Assembly: GCA_947573015.1 (NCBI GenBank)
Contig: CANPDS010000080.1
Span: forward strand, 1 to 9,242
DNA from: an uncultured Muribaculum sp.
GTDB taxonomy: Bacteria > Bacteroidota > Bacteroidia > Bacteroidales > Muribaculaceae
DNA length: 9,242 bases
Reading direction: 5' to 3'
The notes under the pieces are model-generated. The model was not told the origin of the DNA. It saw nothing but the letters and a program-made list of their open reading frames with translations, and did not search any database. Below, piece after piece: positions 6,610-9,242 of the stretch. Position 1 is the stretch's first letter, and each line of letters starts with the position of its first letter. A program made the position numbers and the translations under genes.

Positions 6610-9137
6610 AAATAAGCACAGTAATATTTATATGTTTGGCTGGAGCAGCGTTGACCGCTCCGGCACGTGAAACTCTCACCCTACGGAAAGGGTGGGAGTT
6701 TCATCTTGGTGACGTAACCAATCCGGCCCATGATCTCAGTCAGTCAAAAGGGTGGGAGAGTGTCACAGTACCACATGATTGGGCTATTGATAAGCCATTT
6801 GATATCAACCATGACCTGCAGACGGTGATGGTGGTGCAGGATGGAGAGACTTCTCCTACACTTAAGACGGGACGTACAGGCGGTTTGCCTTACATGGGCA
6901 CCGGATGGTACCGGCGCACCTTCGATGTCGAGCCAGGACAGCTGGCTACTATTGTGTTTGATGGTGCTATGAGTGAGGCAAAAGTGTGGGTCAATGGCCG
7001 TCAGGTTGGAGAGTGGCCCTACGGATATGCTTCATTTCATTTCGATGTCACTCCATATCTAAATCCTGATGGGAAGGATAATATACTGACTGTCAGACTT
7101 GAAAATCTTCCATTCAGTTCCCGTTGGTACCCTGGCGCAGGATTATATCGCAATGTGCATCTTCTCACTACTGATTCGATCCATGTACCGGTATGGGGTG
7201 TGCATGTCACCACTCCCCATGTGATGGATGGCTTTGCTACGGTCAACATTCGCACTGAGGTAGAAGCTCCGCTCTCGGCACGTGGAATGCGTATCGACAC
7301 CGAGATTGTAGGCCCCGACGGACGCACTGTGGCCCGGAGTGGAACTCCTATAGTGCGACGCGATTCTGCTGTGGCTCTTGTGGAGCAGAACATTGAAGTG
7401 ACGGATCCGGCATTATGGGCGCCTGAAGCTCCTGTGCTTTATACGGCACTTAGCCGCATATATGATGGAACTGGACATCTGTGCGATTCTGTATCTACGC
7501 GTTTCGGCATACGTACGGTTGAGGTGATACCCAACCATGGTTTTTATCTGCGTAAATTCCAAGGTGTATGCAATCATCATGATCTTGGGCCGCTTGGAGC
7601 TGCTGTCAACCGCAACGCTCTGCGCCATCAGCTTGCAATGCTTAAGGAGATGGGATGTGACGCTGTGCGCACTTCCCACAATATGCCTGATCCGCAGCTC
7701 GTGGAACTTTGCGATGAGATGGGACTTATGATGATGGTTGAGCCATTCGACGAATGGGAGATTGCCAAGTGCCAGAATGGTTATCACCGTTTCTGGGATG
7801 AATGGGCCGAACGCGATATGGTGGCGATGCTACGTCATTACCGCAACAATCCGTCGGTAGTGATGTGGTCGGTCGGCAACGAGGTGCCTACACAATGTTC
7901 TGCCGATGGAGCCAAAGTGGCGGCATGGTTGCGCGACATATGCCATCGTGAAGACCCCACACGCCCTGTTACCGCCGGTATGGATCAGGTCGCATGTGTG
8001 CTCGACAATGGTTTTGCAGCGGCACTTGATGTGCCTGGCCTTAACTATCGCACACATCTTTATAAGGATGCATTTGAGACATTGCCCCAGCGGGTAGTGC
8101 TCGGATCGGAGACGGCTTCTGCTGTGAGTTCGCGCGGAGCGTACAAATGGCCGGTGGTAATATCCGGGAAAGCTACATATCCCGACCATCAGAGCAATGC
8201 CTATGAGGTTGAGTCGTGTGCATGGGCCAATATACCCGAAGTGGATTTCGCTTTGGCCGATGACTATCCATGGACTATGGGACAATTCGTGTGGACTGGT
8301 TTCGATTACCTGGGTGAACCTTCTCCGTATAACACCGATGCCTGGCCGAGCCATAGTTCGTTGTTTGGTATCATTGATCTTGCCTCAATCCCGAAGGATC
8401 GCTATTGGCTTTATCGTTCGCAGTGGCGCAAGGATGACCACACGCTTTATGTGTCACCGCACTGGACGCATCCGGGGCGTGAGGGGCAGATCACACCTGT
8501 GATAGCATATACCGATTTCCCGGAAGGAGAGTTGTGGATCAATGGTGTTAGCCAGGGACGTCGCCGCAAGATTTCAGCCGCAGATGTTGAACGCACTAAG
8601 GATAATGACCCGTTGGCACTTATACGTCGTTATCGTCTGGTGTGGGACGATGTGACTTACGAGCCTGGTGAGATACGCGTTGTGGCCTATGATGAAAATG
8701 GAAATGAGGCCATGCAACAAACCGTGCGTACGGCAGGCAAGCCGTATGCGCTCGTGTTGTCTGCCGGATGCATTCCTTCGGTGGCCGAGCCGGCACGTGT
8801 GGAACATACCGTATTGTCGGTTTCAGAGAATGCCGATCGTCCGCTCGCTTATGTCACTGTAAGCGTGGTAGACCGTGATGGCAATCTTTGTCCGTCGGAT
8901 TCGCGTCTTGTTAAATTCAAGGTTAAAGGGCAGGGTGCATTCCGTGCATCGGCCAATGGTGATGCGACTTCACTTGATGCTCTACAGAAGCCCCAGATGC
9001 ATCTTTTCTCCGGTCGTTGTACCGCGATTATTGAAGGGATTCCTGCTGTAGAGTCGTCCGATCCGTGTGGTGCGGTGACGCTCACTGCCACTGCTCCCGG
9101 TGTACGACCGGCAAGCATCACAATTCCTGTGAAATAA
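6606..9137 (+). CDS. secreted GH2 beta-galactosidase-type enzyme with DUF4982 domain
   Basis: The product is 843 residues. Residues 1-20 form a type I signal peptide (cut after APA, before RETLTL). Residues about 22-180 are the GH2 jelly-roll sugar-binding domain (VTVPHDWAI, GTGWYRRTF, VWVNGRQVG), followed by an immunoglobulin-like domain to about 305. The TIM barrel spans about 308-600: GVCNHHDLGPLGAAVN, AVRTSHNMPD, acid/base Glu426 in SVGNE, nucleophile Glu502 in LGSETAS, and GQFVWTGFDYLGEP. DUF4982 covers about 612-705 (YVSPHW, ELWINGVSQG), and a C-terminal beta domain covers about 712-840. This architecture is common in Bacteroidota GH2 enzymes annotated as beta-galactosidases; exo-release of galactose or a related sugar in the periplasm is the likely role. 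The turn before the barrel is about four residues shorter than I expect (FYLRKFQGV), without loss of catalytic residues. It is coupled to the GH3 gene upstream by the ATGA overlap and is the last gene of the run. Confidence 0.94.
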   Translation: MKISTVIFICLAGAALTAPARETLTLRKGWEFHLGDVTNPAHDLSQSKGWESVTVPHDWAIDKPFDINHDLQTVMVVQDGETSPTLKTGRTGGLPYMGTGWYRRTFDVEPGQLATIVFDGAMSEAKVWVNGRQVGEWPYGYASFHFDVTPYLNPDGKDNILTVRLENLPFSSRWYPGAGLYRNVHLLTTDSIHVPVWGVHVTTPHVMDGFATVNIRTEVEAPLSARGMRIDTEIVGPDGRTVARSGTPIVRRDSAVALVEQNIEVTDPALWAPEAPVLYTALSRIYDGTGHLCDSVSTRFGIRTVEVIPNHGFYLRKFQGVCNHHDLGPLGAAVNRNALRHQLAMLKEMGCDAVRTSHNMPDPQLVELCDEMGLMMMVEPFDEWEIAKCQNGYHRFWDEWAERDMVAMLRHYRNNPSVVMWSVGNEVPTQCSADGAKVAAWLRDICHREDPTRPVTAGMDQVACVLDNGFAAALDVPGLNYRTHLYKDAFETLPQRVVLGSETASAVSSRGAYKWPVVISGKATYPDHQSNAYEVESCAWANIPEVDFALADDYPWTMGQFVWTGFDYLGEPSPYNTDAWPSHSSLFGIIDLASIPKDRYWLYRSQWRKDDHTLYVSPHWTHPGREGQITPVIAYTDFPEGELWINGVSQGRRRKISAADVERTKDNDPLALIRRYRLVWDDVTYEPGEIRVVAYDENGNEAMQQTVRTAGKPYALVLSAGCIPSVAEPARVEHTVLSVSENADRPLAYVTVSVVDRDGNLCPSDSRLVKFKVKGQGAFRASANGDATSLDALQKPQMHLFSGRCTAIIEGIPAVESSDPCGAVTLTATAPGVRPASITIPVK

Positions 9138-9152
9138 GACTTACTTATTTTT
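9131..9152 (+). terminator. weak AU-rich hairpin with T run after the last gene
   Basis: AAATAAG (9132-9138) pairs perfectly with CTTATTT (9144-9150) around a five-base loop, and a further G-T wobble closes the base. The right arm runs into five consecutive T residues (9148-9152). It overlaps the stop codon of the GH2 gene. The shape is that of an intrinsic terminator, but only one pair is G-C, so the stem is weak. Confidence 0.35.
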
Positions 9153-9178
9153 AACAAACTCTGAAGCAGCGTCTATGA

Positions 9179-9200
9179 TGTGCGCCGGAAAGGGCGCACA
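9179..9200 (+). terminator. GC-rich hairpin downstream of the operon
   Basis: TGTGCGCC (9179-9186) and GGCGCACA (9193-9200) are perfect inverted arms of eight pairs with a six-base loop GGAAAG. It lies 41 bases after the stop of the last gene. No T run follows on either strand, so it is not a textbook intrinsic terminator. It may stop or slow transcription, or protect the mRNA 3' end from exonucleases. Nothing else is supported between here and the window end. Confidence 0.45.
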
Positions 9201-9242
9201 CAAAGTAGCGTCTTGAGGATTATTGACGATTGTTTAAGCGTT

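Noticed and set aside
6606..6680. Lipoprotein signal for the last GH2 (Cys10)
   Set aside because: Cys10 sits inside the hydrophobic core after VIFI, which does not fit a lipobox; a type I site at APA is clear.
7830..8354. Open frame of 174 codons on the minus strand inside the last GH2
   Set aside because: Antisense to the GH2 barrel including the nucleophile region; no recognisable domain or start context.
9168..9213. Direct repeat AGCGTCT flanking the GC-rich hairpin
   Set aside because: Only seven bases (9168-9174 and 9207-9213) with no transposase or element ends nearby; likely chance.
9215..9242. TTGACG followed by AT-rich sequence as a promoter for a gene to the right
   Set aside because: It resembles an E. 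coli -35 box, not Bacteroidota -33/-7 elements, and the window ends before any start codon can be seen.

Overview
The window is a dense one-direction run of carbohydrate-active enzyme genes. The likely source is a gut-type Bacteroidota (Bacteroidales). The basis is glycoside hydrolase sequences closest to those I know from Bacteroides and Muribaculaceae, no Shine-Dalgarno-like sequence ahead of the starts, and one match to the Bacteroidota -7 promoter element (TAnnTTTG). Genus is not resolved; Muribaculaceae is a guess from the near-balanced base composition.

Layout, all on the + strand: (1) positions 1-1032, the C-terminal part of a GH2 glycosidase whose start lies outside the window; it keeps the acid/base Glu, the nucleophile Glu and an N-x-K signature typical of beta-glucuronidases. 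(2) 1033-1172, a 140-base gap with a possible -7 element and a weak hairpin. (3) 1173-4148, a secreted two-enzyme fusion of a DUF4886/SGNH hydrolase-like domain and a complete BglX-type GH3 beta-glucosidase. (4) 4159-6609, a second secreted GH3 with a PA14 domain inserted in its C-terminal sandwich domain. (5) 6606-9137, a secreted GH2 beta-galactosidase-type enzyme with a DUF4982 domain, starting inside the stop of the previous gene (ATGA overlap). (6) 9138-9242, a non-coding tail with two hairpins, probably the end of the transcription unit.

Genes 3-5 are almost certainly one operon: gaps are 10 bases and then a 4-base overlap, and each product has a type I signal peptide without a lipobox. 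The partial GH2 may belong to the same locus but is separated by the longer gap. The set (an esterase-like domain, two exo-acting GH3s and one or two exo-acting GH2s) fits stepwise periplasmic trimming of an acylated, beta-linked oligosaccharide or plant glycoside. No SusC/SusD pair, transporter or regulator is visible, so the substrate cannot be named.

The most notable item is the SGNH/DUF4886-GH3 fusion: one polypeptide apparently carrying an intact Ser-Asp-His esterase triad and an intact GH3 catalytic pair. I see no mobile element, tRNA, rRNA or CRISPR array.
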